From NCBI GenBank assembly GCA_944325155.1, contig CALUYY010000001.1:292415-356414 (forward strand): a DNA stretch of 64,000 nt, written 5' to 3'. The position numbers and the translations under genes were made by a program. This document shows, in pieces, positions 1 through 8,972 of this stretch. Numbering within the stretch: position 1 is the stretch's first letter; the number at the start of each line of letters is the position of its first letter. Below the pieces are notes generated by a model. It worked only from the letters and a program-made list of their open reading frames with translations, made no database searches and had not been told where the DNA came from. Source of the stretch: Candidatus Gastranaerophilales bacterium. Its GTDB lineage: Bacteria > Cyanobacteriota > Vampirovibrionia > Gastranaerophilales > Gastranaerophilaceae.

Positions 1-8
1 TTTTTCAT
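1..8 (-). CDS. Start of the next gene (partial, runs off the window)
   Basis: An ATG on the minus strand (8 to 6) overlaps the TGA stop of the ligase/dehydratase gene as ATGA and is followed by AAA AA. This is the usual layout of a translationally coupled downstream gene, so the aryl-polyene operon probably continues leftward. Only two codons are visible, so nothing can be said about the product. Confidence 0.4.
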
Positions 9-1621
9 AAATCAGACTCCCGCTTTATATAAAAAGCTCCCGATGAATAAATAATATCATCTTTTTTATAAACGTATATTATTTCATCATCCTTCTTTTT
101 CATTTCAAGCTCAATTATAATATCGGGCTTTATAATTCGGGAAAATTTGATTTTTTTTGCGGATGCAAAATCAAGTTCCAAATCAAACAGATTTTTAATA
201 TAAAATTTTGCAAAATATAATTGGACAACCCCGGGTAAAATCGGCATATTTTCAAAATGACCCTTGAAAAAGTTTGCAAAATAAGGAAAAATAAGTTCTA
301 TTTTTGCATAATCGCTTTCTTTTTTGATATTTTTTATATAAGGAAAAGTAAGGTTAATATTAAATAATTCTTCAATTTTGTCTTTTGAAATTTTTCCCGT
401 TTCCGTTTTTATAATTTCGTGTAAAACCCGCCATTTTTGAGGCGCAATTTCGGAATTTTTTAAAACATCCGCTTTCAAAATTTTGACTAAATTAATTTTT
501 CCCTTCTTTAAATAAATTTCTTCGCCTTTTTTATTTAAAACAAGCAGGCAGGCAAGTTTATCTTCAAATTTAAAACAATATACATCATCAACAAACCCCG
601 ATTTTAGAATTAAACCTTCAATTTCGGAAGCGCTTATTCTTTTTTCCTGAATTTTTAAAATTCTATCCGTTCTTTTTTTTAATATAAAATGTCTTTCGTC
701 TTTAATTTCCGTATCGTCCGATAAAATATCTTCATTGTTTATAAAATAAGGCGATTTTATATAAACGCTTTTACCTTTTTTTATAAGTCTGACCGAATTA
801 AAAGTTTTCATATAATCATTGTTAAAATCATCCTTATATCCTATAACCCCGAATTCACTGCAGCCGTATATATCAAAAACTTTAACGCCCGAATTTTCAA
901 TGTATGAAAAAGTTTCTTTATTTAATTTATCGCCCGCAGACAAGATAACTTTTAAATTTTTATCGGGGATGATTGAATATTTTTTAATTTTATCCAGAAA
1001 AGAAGGCGTTGAAATTAAAATTTCATCTTTGATATCTTCGGGATAATTCACTCTTTTTGCACTCAATGCAAGATATAGAGGATTATATAGAACAAGAAAA
1101 ATATGCACGGTCAAATCAAACATATGGTAAATAACACTTGTTGATTGAATATATGCTTTTTTTGCAAAAAAAGCTTTTATACATTCTTCGTATATATCTT
1201 TTGCTTCATATAAAATGTTTGAAACGCTTTTTTGTATTTTTTTCGGAACACCCGTTGTGCCTGACGTAAAAAGATTTATGTAAATTTTATCAAGGTTAAT
1301 ATGCGGGCTGATTTCCCCTTCTTTTTTCTCCCGTGACAGCTTTTTTAATTCAATATATTTAATGTCTGACATTAAAGAAATTCTTTTATTGTCGGCTATA
1401 TAAATTTCTTTATCGGCATAAATTGAAGCAATTAAAAAAATAAAAAAATCAAAAATGTTATCCGTGTTAATTAAAACATTGTTTGTCGCATTTTCGGTTA
1501 AATTTTTATACAAAGGAAAAACAAATTTTCTTATATCCGATAAAGAATATATATTTTCTCCGTCTTTTATTATGGGGGTAGTATAAAATTTTTCGTCATT
1601 AAAAATTTCAAAAAAATTCAT
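5..1621 (-). CDS. AMP-dependent acyl ligase fused to a hot-dog dehydratase domain
   Basis: This 538-residue protein has two parts. The N-terminal part (about residues 1-420) is an ANL-family adenylating enzyme with the phosphate-binding loop TSGTTGVPK near residue 119; such enzymes activate an aryl or fatty acid and load it on an acyl carrier protein. The C-terminal part (about 430-538) is a FabZ/ApeI-type hot-dog domain with GHFENMPILPGV near residue 454, where family members carry the active-site His. In E. coli aryl-polyene clusters these are two proteins (ApeH and ApeI); here they are joined. It lies last among the visible minus-strand genes and starts next to the membrane-protein stop. 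The ligase and hot-dog assignments are firm; the aryl substrate is inferred from context. Confidence 0.85.
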   Translation of the reverse strand: MNFFEIFNDEKFYTTPIIKDGENIYSLSDIRKFVFPLYKNLTENATNNVLINTDNIFDFFIFLIASIYADKEIYIADNKRISLMSDIKYIELKKLSREKKEGEISPHINLDKIYINLFTSGTTGVPKKIQKSVSNILYEAKDIYEECIKAFFAKKAYIQSTSVIYHMFDLTVHIFLVLYNPLYLALSAKRVNYPEDIKDEILISTPSFLDKIKKYSIIPDKNLKVILSAGDKLNKETFSYIENSGVKVFDIYGCSEFGVIGYKDDFNNDYMKTFNSVRLIKKGKSVYIKSPYFINNEDILSDDTEIKDERHFILKKRTDRILKIQEKRISASEIEGLILKSGFVDDVYCFKFEDKLACLLVLNKKGEEIYLKKGKINLVKILKADVLKNSEIAPQKWRVLHEIIKTETGKISKDKIEELFNINLTFPYIKNIKKESDYAKIELIFPYFANFFKGHFENMPILPGVVQLYFAKFYIKNLFDLELDFASAKKIKFSRIIKPDIIIELEMKKKDDEIIYVYKKDDIIYSSGAFYIKRESDL

Positions 1622-2041
1622 TTATAAAATCTTTTTTCTTTTCAGGATAATTCTTATCGTATATTCTATCGTAAAAAAACTCCCGAGCAAAATATAAGAG
1701 ATAAACCCGTTATATATTATCCAGATTTTATCATCCAAAAAACAGGTTATAATTGAAATTAAAAGCTGAAAGAAAAGAAAAATACACCAAAGATATGTAA
1801 GTTTTTTTGTATAATTTTTGATTTTTTCCGTTAAAATTCCGCCTTCGTTTATTTTTGCAAATTTTTGAATAACGGTTTCATCTGCAAAAAGAGATGAAAA
1901 AAAGATTATGAAAAACAAAAAATTAACAACAACGGGATATATTTTAAGCGCTCTTAAGCCCGTAAAATAAAAAAGGGCAATAATAAAAAAGGTAAAAAGA
2001 GTTGAAAAAATAAACCCGTATTTTTTAAAAATCTTTTTCAT
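1622..2041 (-). CDS. Small integral membrane protein of the polyene cluster
   Basis: This is a 139-residue hydrophobic protein with about four predicted membrane segments: residues 10-28, 35-52, 82-100 and 108-128. No catalytic motif is visible. It overlaps the preceding acyl carrier protein gene by one base and directly precedes the ligase gene, so it is translationally coupled to both. Aryl-polyene clusters often encode a COG4648-type membrane protein at this place; membership in that family is a guess from size, topology and context. Confidence 0.6.
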   Translation of the reverse strand: MKKIFKKYGFIFSTLFTFFIIALFYFTGLRALKIYPVVVNFLFFIIFFSSLFADETVIQKFAKINEGGILTEKIKNYTKKLTYLWCIFLFFQLLISIITCFLDDKIWIIYNGFISYILLGSFFTIEYTIRIILKRKKIL

Positions 2042-2307
2042 TATTTATTTTGCAATAATTCATAAACAGCATCCGCAACGTCTTCAACCGTTCTTATCTG
2101 TTTAAAATTATCGGGTGAAATTTTTTGTTTGGTAAAATCCTGCAATCTGACAGCCAAATCGACGGCATCTATACTGTCAAATTCCAAATCCTCAAAAAGA
2201 TTTGAAGATGGTGTTATTTTTGATTTTTCAATTTCAAAATCTTCGGATAATATGTTTGTAAGTTCATCTAAAATTTGTTCTTTTGTATATTTTTCCGCCA
2301 TTACCAT
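2041..2307 (-). CDS. Acyl carrier protein 1
   Basis: This acidic 88-residue four-helix protein carries the phosphopantetheine attachment motif FDSIDAVDL, with Ser as the modified residue. It would carry the growing chain as a thioester. A second ATG two codons downstream (2301) could also be the start. It is one of two adjacent, clearly different carrier proteins, as expected for aryl-polyene systems (ApeE and ApeF). It is separated from the second carrier gene by only three bases. Confidence 0.85.
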   Translation of the reverse strand: MVMAEKYTKEQILDELTNILSEDFEIEKSKITPSSNLFEDLEFDSIDAVDLAVRLQDFTKQKISPDNFKQIRTVEDVADAVYELLQNK

Positions 2308-2310
2308 ACC

Positions 2311-2571
2311 TTATTTTCTGCTTTCAATAAATTCTGCAATCGTTTTAACCGAATAAAAATATTTTTTGTTTTCTTCTTTATCTTGGCTTAAAGTAATATT
2401 ATATTTCTTTTTAACCGCCATGCCAAGCTCCAGCGCATCAACCGAATCAAGCCCCAGCCCTTCGTCAAACAAGGGTTCATCCGTTTTAATATCGTCTTTT
2501 GTAATATCTTCTAATTCCAAAGAATTTATAATAAGTTCTTTTATTTCTTCTTCAAGTGCCGCTGATACCAC
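2311..2571 (-). CDS. Acyl carrier protein 2
   Basis: This is an 86-residue acyl carrier protein with the attachment motif LDSVDALEL. It differs clearly from its downstream neighbour outside that motif, so the two are not a recent duplication and probably have separate roles, such as starter loading versus elongation. The gene begins about 70 bases after the acyltransferase stop; no strong terminator hairpin is visible in that gap. Confidence 0.85.
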   Translation of the reverse strand: MVSAALEEEIKELIINSLELEDITKDDIKTDEPLFDEGLGLDSVDALELGMAVKKKYNITLSQDKEENKKYFYSVKTIAEFIESRK

Positions 2572-2642
2572 TTTATGCTTCCTTACAATTCTTTAATTCC
2601 TCTATTTAATTTTATATCCTAAGCTTTTGATAAAGTCAATTT

Positions 2643-3389
2643 TTAATAAACGGGCGTTATTCTTTTTTTAATAATCTCGTTTATTCTGTTTCTTTTTTGA
2701 ATATCGGTTAAATTAGCGTCAATTTCATTGATTTTAATTGTTTCATTAATTTTTATGTTAAATTCAATCGGTTTATCTCCGGCATCATATATCTTTTGTT
2801 CTTTGGCAAGAAACTTTCTGGAGCAGTTTATAACAATCGGAACAATATCCCTGCCGCACTTGAGCGCAAGGTTAGAAGCGCCCTTATGAAGCTTTATTTC
2901 TTTTCCGTTTTCCGTTCTTGTGCCCGAGGGGAAAATAATCAAATTATACCCGCTGTTTAATATTGATTTTGCATTTAAAATGAATTCTTCGTTATCCTCA
3001 TCATTTACGATATAACAGGATTTTACGATATTTGCCATAAAAAAGTTTTTCTTTAATTCTTTCTTTGCGACACATAACGTATTATCCAGTTTGGCAATTA
3101 AAATTAAAATATCAATATATGTCGGGTGATTTGCAACAATAATTTTTCCTTTTAAGTTTTCATTTTTTTTAAATCCGTCAAAATTAATTTTTATAATTTT
3201 GCATAAAAGAATCAGCTTAACAAAATACCCCCAGCTTTTATGAATGATTTTTGAACAAATATTAATTCTTTTTTCTTTTGAATTGAATAAATTAATTAAA
3301 GGAAAAATAATAAAATTAAGAATCAATGCGCCAAAACCGAAAAATAAAAATAAAAATAAAACGATAAAACTTCTTAAAATCTTTTTCAT
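2643..3389 (-). CDS. PlsC-family lysophospholipid acyltransferase-like protein
   Basis: This is a 248-residue membrane-anchored acyltransferase. An N-terminal hydrophobic segment (residues 8-33) is followed by the catalytic H-x4-D motif in NHPTYID (His88) and by the substrate-binding motif FPSGTR (153-158). The family transfers acyl groups from thioesters to glycerolipids. In aryl-polyene clusters such an enzyme is thought to attach the polyene to its membrane lipid or glycan anchor. It overlaps the end of the chain-length-factor-like gene by four bases. Confidence 0.8.
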   Translation of the reverse strand: MKKILRSFIVLFLFLFFGFGALILNFIIFPLINLFNSKEKRINICSKIIHKSWGYFVKLILLCKIIKINFDGFKKNENLKGKIIVANHPTYIDILILIAKLDNTLCVAKKELKKNFFMANIVKSCYIVNDEDNEEFILNAKSILNSGYNLIIFPSGTRTENGKEIKLHKGASNLALKCGRDIVPIVINCSRKFLAKEQKIYDAGDKPIEFNIKINETIKINEIDANLTDIQKRNRINEIIKKRITPVY

Positions 3390-3985
3390 ACAACATTCCT
3401 TACAATTTTAAAAAGCCCTGATTTACTTATAAATTCAACATCGCCGTTTAAAAATTTGATAAAATTTTTAAAATCATCTTTGCTGTCATCCTTTATAAAA
3501 TCTCCTTCGTATAATTTGAATTGATTTTTCTTGTTTGATAAAAACATTGAAAATCCTTGAACTTTATCTTCAAAAACATCGGAATAACAATATAAAACAT
3601 TATTCTTATCTAAAAGCGAAATCGAATAAATAAGCCCCGATATAAAAGTGTCTTCTTCGGATGCAATTGAAGTATATCCGGATTTTATTTGATTTAAAAG
3701 ACAAAATTGCCCGATTGGAGAATTATGAACGGAAGAGCCGAAATTATTCGGCGAAACTTCGTTATCGTTTTTATATTGATTTATTAATTTTATAAGCCTC
3801 TCCAATTCCCCGAAACGGGAGGCATATACAATTTTTATGCCTTTATTGTCAATATTGCATTTATTTAATAAAAACAAAGTTATTTTATCGACATTGGACA
3901 ATCTTCTTTTTACCATCGGATTTAAAAAAGATAAGTCAATATCTGTGGTTTCCGTATAAAAAAATTTTTCCGAGCCGAATTCCAA
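3386..3985 (-). CDS. Chain-length-factor-like beta-ketoacyl synthase homologue
   Basis: This 199-residue protein resembles the short ketoacyl-synthase-like domain (Pfam Ketoacyl-synt_2, the ApeC/CLF type) through SSVHNSPIGQ and a following SIASEEDTF stretch. It lacks the TACTSG-type active-site Cys of its cluster partners, as expected of a non-condensing partner that pairs with a ketosynthase. The start is a TTG at 3985; an AGGA lies about ten bases upstream and no upstream ATG exists in frame. It is divergent from the ketosynthase operon. Confidence 0.7.
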   Translation of the reverse strand: MEFGSEKFFYTETTDIDLSFLNPMVKRRLSNVDKITLFLLNKCNIDNKGIKIVYASRFGELERLIKLINQYKNDNEVSPNNFGSSVHNSPIGQFCLLNQIKSGYTSIASEEDTFISGLIYSISLLDKNNVLYCYSDVFEDKVQGFSMFLSNKKNQFKLYEGDFIKDDSKDDFKNFIKFLNGDVEFISKSGLFKIVRNVV

Positions 3986-4058
3986 CTTTTATATATCCTG
4001 ATTTAATTTATGGTAATATTGATTTTATTATAAATTTTATCATATATAAAAAACTAAA

Positions 4059-5201
4059 ATGGAAAATATATTTATAAACGGATATTCCTGTATTTGTAAT
4101 ATCGGAGATAATATCGAAGAAATTTTTAAAAACCTTATCAATTTAAATGACGGGTTTTTAAAAAAAAGAGAAGATATAATAAAAGGCTCTTCACTTTATT
4201 TTGGAACCGTAAATACAAAACTCCCTTATATAAAAGATGAAAGATATAATTTAAGATGTAACAGACTTTTATTACACTGCCTTTTTCAAATTGAAGATAA
4301 AATAAAAGAAATTATTCAAAAATATGACAAAAGAAAAATCGGCATTATTATAGGAACAACAAACTCGGGCATTAACGAATTTGAAATTTCAAATAATATT
4401 TTTCATACGGAAATCTCAAACCCCGCAGGTTTTTTAAAAAATTATCTTAATTTAAAAGGAATTTATCTCGGAACTTCAAGCGCCTGCACATCCGGCATTA
4501 AAGCTTTAATTGAAGCGGTTAATTTAATAAATAAAGGAATTATGGATTGCGCAATAACGGGCGGAGCGGATGCATTATCTTATATGCCCTCATACGGTTT
4601 TAATTCGCTTGAATTGTTATCCGATAAAAAAGCAATTCCGTTTTCCAAAAACAGAAACGGTATTAATTTATCGGAAGGTGCGGCTTTATTTATTTTGGAA
4701 AAAGAAAAATGCGATGATTCTTTTATAATAAAAGGTTTTGGAGAAACAACGGATGCATATCATTTTTCAACCCCGGACCCTTGCGGATATGAAGCCGCAA
4801 GAGCAATGAATTTGGCATTGAATCTTGCGGATTTAACCCCCGATAAAATAGATTATATTAATCTCCACGGAACGGGAACAATCTCAAATGATTTGGCGGA
4901 AGCAAACGCAATAAAAAAAGTTTTTCAAAATAACATTAAATTAAGTTCGACAAAAGGGCTGACAGGGCACGCTCTCGGTGCGTCATCGGCGATTGAATCG
5001 GCTTTTTGCTTAAGCTTGCTTGATAAAAAAGTAAATAAAAATAATTTCCTGTTGCCTCATAAATTTGATAATATTTATGATGACAATCTGCCTTTAATTA
5101 ACCTTGTAAAAAAAGGCGATAAAAAAGAAAATATAAATTACGTGATGAATAATGCCATAGGCTTTGGCGGCACAAACGCTTCGATTATTTTCGGGAGATA
5201 A
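4059..5201 (+). CDS. apeO: Beta-ketoacyl-ACP synthase, ApeO-like
   Basis: This 380-residue condensing enzyme has a complete catalytic set: Cys143 in GTSSACTSG, a first His in NLHGTGTISND and a second His in KGLTGHALGA. It would extend the carrier-bound chain by malonyl decarboxylation, probably together with the chain-length-factor-like protein encoded divergently 73 bases away. A TTGATT/TATATA pair (4019-4024 and 4043-4048, spacing 18) could be a promoter, but it sits very close to the ATG and no clear ribosome site is present. The ketosynthase, dehydratase, reductase, ketosynthase order matches apeO-P-Q-R of E. coli. Confidence 0.85.
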   Translation: MENIFINGYSCICNIGDNIEEIFKNLINLNDGFLKKREDIIKGSSLYFGTVNTKLPYIKDERYNLRCNRLLLHCLFQIEDKIKEIIQKYDKRKIGIIIGTTNSGINEFEISNNIFHTEISNPAGFLKNYLNLKGIYLGTSSACTSGIKALIEAVNLINKGIMDCAITGGADALSYMPSYGFNSLELLSDKKAIPFSKNRNGINLSEGAALFILEKEKCDDSFIIKGFGETTDAYHFSTPDPCGYEAARAMNLALNLADLTPDKIDYINLHGTGTISNDLAEANAIKKVFQNNIKLSSTKGLTGHALGASSAIESAFCLSLLDKKVNKNNFLLPHKFDNIYDDNLPLINLVKKGDKKENINYVMNNAIGFGGTNASIIFGR

Positions 5202-5205
5202 AAAT

Positions 5206-5664
5206 ATGGAAGATAATTTTTTGCTTGATGAAATACTCCCTCATAAAAAACCGATGATTTTAATTGATGAATTAATCAATGTCGACCTTGAAAAGTTATC
5301 GGCAAAAACAAAAGTCAAAATTGATGAAAATAAAATTTTTTATGATAAAACGCTAAACGGCATTGACCATTTGGCGGGAATTGAATTTATGGCTCAGACA
5401 ATAGGGTGTTATGCATTTTATAAAAACGGCAAAAAAAGACCGAAGGCGGGATTTTTGCTTGGCACAAGAAATTTTAAAAGCGGTATTAATTATTTTAAAA
5501 AAAATGAAGTATACGAAATTGAAATAAAAGAGCTCTTTATGGACGATGAACTTGTTTCGTTTGAGTGTTTTATCTATAATAATGGTAAGGAATGTCAAAA
5601 AGCTGTTGTAAATGTATATCAGCCTAAAGACGATAATGTTGATTTATTGAGGATGTATGGATAA
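5206..5664 (+). CDS. apeP: 3-hydroxyacyl-ACP dehydratase-like protein, ApeP-like
   Basis: This roughly 152-residue hot-dog protein starts with LLDEILPHKKPMILID, the hallmark of COG4706/ApeP dehydratases. A longer reading from 5164 is possible, but the ATG at 5206, five bases after the ketosynthase stop, gives the family N-terminus. ApeP works with the ApeI domain, here part of the ligase fusion, to dehydrate hydroxyacyl intermediates. The gene overlaps the reductase gene by eight bases. Confidence 0.8.
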   Translation: MEDNFLLDEILPHKKPMILIDELINVDLEKLSAKTKVKIDENKIFYDKTLNGIDHLAGIEFMAQTIGCYAFYKNGKKRPKAGFLLGTRNFKSGINYFKKNEVYEIEIKELFMDDELVSFECFIYNNGKECQKAVVNVYQPKDDNVDLLRMYG

Positions 5665-6382
5665 GACTGTTTTAATTACGGGCGCAAGCCGCGGGATAGG
5701 AAAAGAAACGGCGCTTTATCTTGCAAAAAGCGGATATGACATCGTTTTGAATTACAATAAAAACGAAAAAGCAGCGCTTGAAGTTAAAAAAGAAATTGAA
5801 GCGCTCGGAAGAAAAGCAAGACTGCTTCAATTTGATATTAAAGAAAGAAAAGAAACAAAAGAAAAAATTGAAAACGACATAAAAGATAACGGCGTTTATT
5901 ACGGTGTTATTTTAAATGCGGGAATTGCAAAAGATAACATTTTCCCGATTATGGAAGATAACGAGTGGGATGATGTTATAAATACAAATCTGGGCGGATT
6001 TTATAATGTCTTAAAACCGATTGTAATGCCCATGATTGAACAAAGGGTTAAAGGAAGAATTGTTGCCCTGTCATCAATTTCCGGCATAAAAGGAAACAGG
6101 GGCCAGACAAACTATTCCGCCTCAAAAGCGGGAATAATGGGCGCCGTTAAATCTTTGGGGCTGGAACTTGCAAAAAGAGGAATAACGGTAAATTGCGTAG
6201 CACCCGGAGTAATCGAAACGGATATGATAAAAGACATCCCCTTTGATGAAGTAAAAAAATTAATACCGATGAAAAGACCGGGAACTTCAAAAGAAGTTGC
6301 AAGCCTTATAAACTATCTTTTATCAAATGATGCTTCATATATCACATGCCAGACTATTTCCGTTAACGGAGGCTTAATTTAA
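5657..6382 (+). CDS. apeQ: 3-oxoacyl-ACP reductase (FabG/ApeQ-like SDR)
   Basis: This 241-residue classical short-chain dehydrogenase carries the cofactor motif TGASRGIG, the NAG motif (LNAGIAKDN) and the catalytic YSASK tetrad segment. The C-terminal sequence ending ISVNGGLI is typical of FabG. It would reduce the 3-keto group after each condensation. It overlaps the dehydratase gene upstream and shares one base with the ketosynthase start downstream (TAATG), so the four plus-strand genes form one coupled unit. Confidence 0.88.
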   Translation: MDKTVLITGASRGIGKETALYLAKSGYDIVLNYNKNEKAALEVKKEIEALGRKARLLQFDIKERKETKEKIENDIKDNGVYYGVILNAGIAKDNIFPIMEDNEWDDVINTNLGGFYNVLKPIVMPMIEQRVKGRIVALSSISGIKGNRGQTNYSASKAGIMGAVKSLGLELAKRGITVNCVAPGVIETDMIKDIPFDEVKKLIPMKRPGTSKEVASLINYLLSNDASYITCQTISVNGGLI

Positions 6383-7605
6383 TGAAAAGAGTCGTTATAA
6401 CGGGAATGGCGCTTAAAAGCCCGTTGGGGTGCAATATAGATATTGCATATTCAAATTTAAAAAAATATGAAAATTGTGTTGAATACTGGAATGTCTTGGA
6501 TGAATTTGAAAATATGAACACAAGGCTGGCGGCACCCGTTAAAGACTTTATAATCCCTGAACATTTTACAAGAAAAATTACAAGAACAATGGGAAAGGTT
6601 TCAATTTTAGCCGTTTCAAGCGCTGAAGAAGCTTTGATTGATTCGGGGCTTATTAATGATGAAATTATAACAAACGGTCAAACGGGAGTTTCATACGGCT
6701 CGTCATCGGGGTCATTATGTTCTATTATCGATTTTTATACAATGCAGGTTGAAAAAAAGGTAAGGTGCGTAAATTCAGGCTCTTATGTCAAAATGATGCC
6801 CCAGACAACAACCGTTAATATTTCACTGTATTTTAAATTAAAGGGAAGGCTTATCCCGGCTTCAACCGCCTGTACGTCAGGGTCAATGGGAATAGGATAT
6901 GCATACGAAGCGATTAAAAACGGATATCAAACGGTTATGATTGCGGGCGGTGCGGAAGAACTTCATCCGTCGCACATTGCAATTTTTGACACCCTTTATG
7001 CAACAAGCCTTAAAAATAATACTCCCGAATTATCCCCCCGCCCGTTTGATAAAGAAAGGGACGGGCTTGTTTTGGGCGAGGGCGCCGGAACTTTGATTTT
7101 GGAAGAATATGAACATGCAAAAAAAAGAAACGCTAAAATTTATGCGGAAGTTATAGGTTTCGGCACATCAACGGACGGCTGTCATATAACAAACCCGAAT
7201 AAAGAAACTATGGGAAAAGCCCTTGAGCTTGCAATTAAAGATGCACAAATTTCGCCCGACGATATAGGTTATGTTAACGCCCACGGCACGGCGACAATCC
7301 ATGGTGATATAGCGGAAACTCTGGCAACGGAAAACGTTTTTAAAAGAAAAGTGCCGATTAGCTCCCTAAAAAGCTATACGGGACACACATTAGGCGCCTG
7401 CGGTGCGATTGAAGCAATTTTATCAATTAATATGATGAACGATAATTTATATTTCCCGACTTTAAATCTTGAAAACGTTGATGAAAACTGCGGAAAACTT
7501 GATTATATAAAAGATGAGGCGAGAGAAATTAAGACGGATATAATTATGTCAAACAACTTTGCCTTCGGCGGCATAAATACGAGTTTGATTTTTAAAAAGA
7601 TTTAA
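6382..7605 (+). CDS. apeR: Beta-ketoacyl-ACP synthase II-like, ApeR-like
   Basis: This 407-residue FabF-type condensing enzyme has the active Cys in ASTACTSGS, the first His in NAHGTATIHGD and the second in KSYTGHTLGA. It is a second, distinct ketosynthase of the cluster. In the characterised E. coli system ApeR can act alone and may start the chain. No hairpin terminator is obvious in the 150 bases downstream. Confidence 0.87.
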   Translation: MKRVVITGMALKSPLGCNIDIAYSNLKKYENCVEYWNVLDEFENMNTRLAAPVKDFIIPEHFTRKITRTMGKVSILAVSSAEEALIDSGLINDEIITNGQTGVSYGSSSGSLCSIIDFYTMQVEKKVRCVNSGSYVKMMPQTTTVNISLYFKLKGRLIPASTACTSGSMGIGYAYEAIKNGYQTVMIAGGAEELHPSHIAIFDTLYATSLKNNTPELSPRPFDKERDGLVLGEGAGTLILEEYEHAKKRNAKIYAEVIGFGTSTDGCHITNPNKETMGKALELAIKDAQISPDDIGYVNAHGTATIHGDIAETLATENVFKRKVPISSLKSYTGHTLGACGAIEAILSINMMNDNLYFPTLNLENVDENCGKLDYIKDEAREIKTDIIMSNNFAFGGINTSLIFKKI

Positions 7606-7760
7606 CGGCTTTTTGGCAAAAATACATAAAAATAACAAAGTCGGCAACAGGCTTGTAACGTTTTTGTAATATTTAACCGTACAATTTATCAATAATCTTA
7701 TCTTAGAATTGTTATATATAATATATATATACTTTTTATATAAGAGAGAAAGAGAAAAAC

Positions 7761-8909
7761 ATGCCTGAGCTTGAAAACATTCAAAAATTACTTGGCATAA
7801 CAACAAATGTAAATCGGGAAGAAAAAACGATATCCGATGACACTGTAAAAAGCAATACGGAGAGGAAATATACAATCGATGACATTGCAAAAGTCAGGGA
7901 AATAATTGACAATAAAAGAGACTACGACGAATTATACGATGTCAACTTTGATGATGAAATTGACAAAATAGATTATCAGCGAATTGCAATAGGGATTTCA
8001 AGCGATGAAACCATACGGGAAATCCTGGACAGATTTAGAAAAGACAATACGGAAGACTCTTTTGATATTGATGAAAATATTGATGACTCGCAGCAGGGAG
8101 GCATAGGCGACTGCTGGCTGCTTGCGGGATTAAACAGCCTGAGCTATACAGAAGGCGGAAGAGAAATAATTAAAGATGCAATTGAATACACGGGCAACGG
8201 AACATATACGGTAAACTTTAAAGGGCTTAACGTGTCATATACAATCACCGAACAAGAACTTGAAGCGGCAAGAGAGAGCGGCGAATATTCAACTGGCGAT
8301 GACGATGTTTTATTAATGGAACTTGCGGTACAAAAATTATTGGAAGATATTGAAAAAGGAAATATAGAGCTTTCCCCCTTTGCGCCCCGATTAACCGACG
8401 GCGACACATCAGATAACGCATTAAACGGCGGGTATTTTGAAGATTTAATATATGTTCTGACAGGCGAAAAACCTGACAGCAAGAAAAACGGAGTACATCC
8501 GCGATACGGCAATCCGCAGGATAAAATAATGAGCAAATTCCCCGGATACAGAAATAAGCTTGAAGATGCACTTGATGAAATCGAAAGCAACGGCGATATA
8601 AGCGCTTGTATATCATTTTTCGGCGAAGAAGGACACGAAGGCAACGTCATAATAAAAGACATACACGGAAACGATGTTATATTAACAAGCGGCGAATCGG
8701 GTCATATGTGGAGTATAAAATCGGTTAACGGCGACTATGTAACCATTGTAAACCCTTGGGATTCAAGCATTGAAGTTACCGTTACGCGAGAAGAACTTAT
8801 GAAATATGCAACCAAAATCGAATATTTTGATTGCGGCGAATATGAAAAAGGTAATAATCAATTTAAAAAAGATTGGCCGACATTATTTGAAAATGAAAAG
8901 GCGGCATAA
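7761..8909 (+). CDS. Calpain-family (C2) cysteine protease-like protein
   Basis: This 382-residue acidic protein has the calpain core: the oxyanion Gln and nucleophile Cys in QQGGIGDCWLLAGLNSL, the His in SGHMWSIKSV and the Asn in VNPWDSS. The catalytic triad therefore looks complete. No signal peptide is visible. The N-terminal 100 residues are acidic and Asp-rich with no family I recognise. Bacterial calpain-like genes are scattered; the substrate is unknown. The gene has its own leader with a purine-rich stretch before ATG and ends at a strong hairpin. Confidence 0.8.
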   Translation: MPELENIQKLLGITTNVNREEKTISDDTVKSNTERKYTIDDIAKVREIIDNKRDYDELYDVNFDDEIDKIDYQRIAIGISSDETIREILDRFRKDNTEDSFDIDENIDDSQQGGIGDCWLLAGLNSLSYTEGGREIIKDAIEYTGNGTYTVNFKGLNVSYTITEQELEAARESGEYSTGDDDVLLMELAVQKLLEDIEKGNIELSPFAPRLTDGDTSDNALNGGYFEDLIYVLTGEKPDSKKNGVHPRYGNPQDKIMSKFPGYRNKLEDALDEIESNGDISACISFFGEEGHEGNVIIKDIHGNDVILTSGESGHMWSIKSVNGDYVTIVNPWDSSIEVTVTREELMKYATKIEYFDCGEYEKGNNQFKKDWPTLFENEKAA

Positions 8910-8921
8910 ACCGCAAAAAAT

Positions 8922-8950
8922 AAAAGAGGCATTTTGATTTTGCCTCTTTT
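8922..8950. terminator. Bidirectional terminator between convergent genes
   Basis: A perfect 10-bp stem (AAAAGAGGCA with TGCCTCTTTT, loop 8932-8940) has T-runs on both sides. It lies between the calpain-like gene and the convergent basic secreted protein gene and can end both transcripts. Confidence 0.85.
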
Positions 8951-8972
8951 ATTTTTAATTAATAATTAATCG

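Noticed and set aside
5164..5205. Longer N-terminus for the ApeP-like dehydratase
   Set aside because: The added residues overlap the ketosynthase end in another frame and do not resemble the family. The ATG at 5206 starts the conserved sequence.
8144..8662. Long minus-strand open frame opposite the calpain-like gene
   Set aside because: It is low in complexity (Ser/Pro/Leu-rich), lacks a ribosome site and mirrors the codon bias of the real plus-strand gene.
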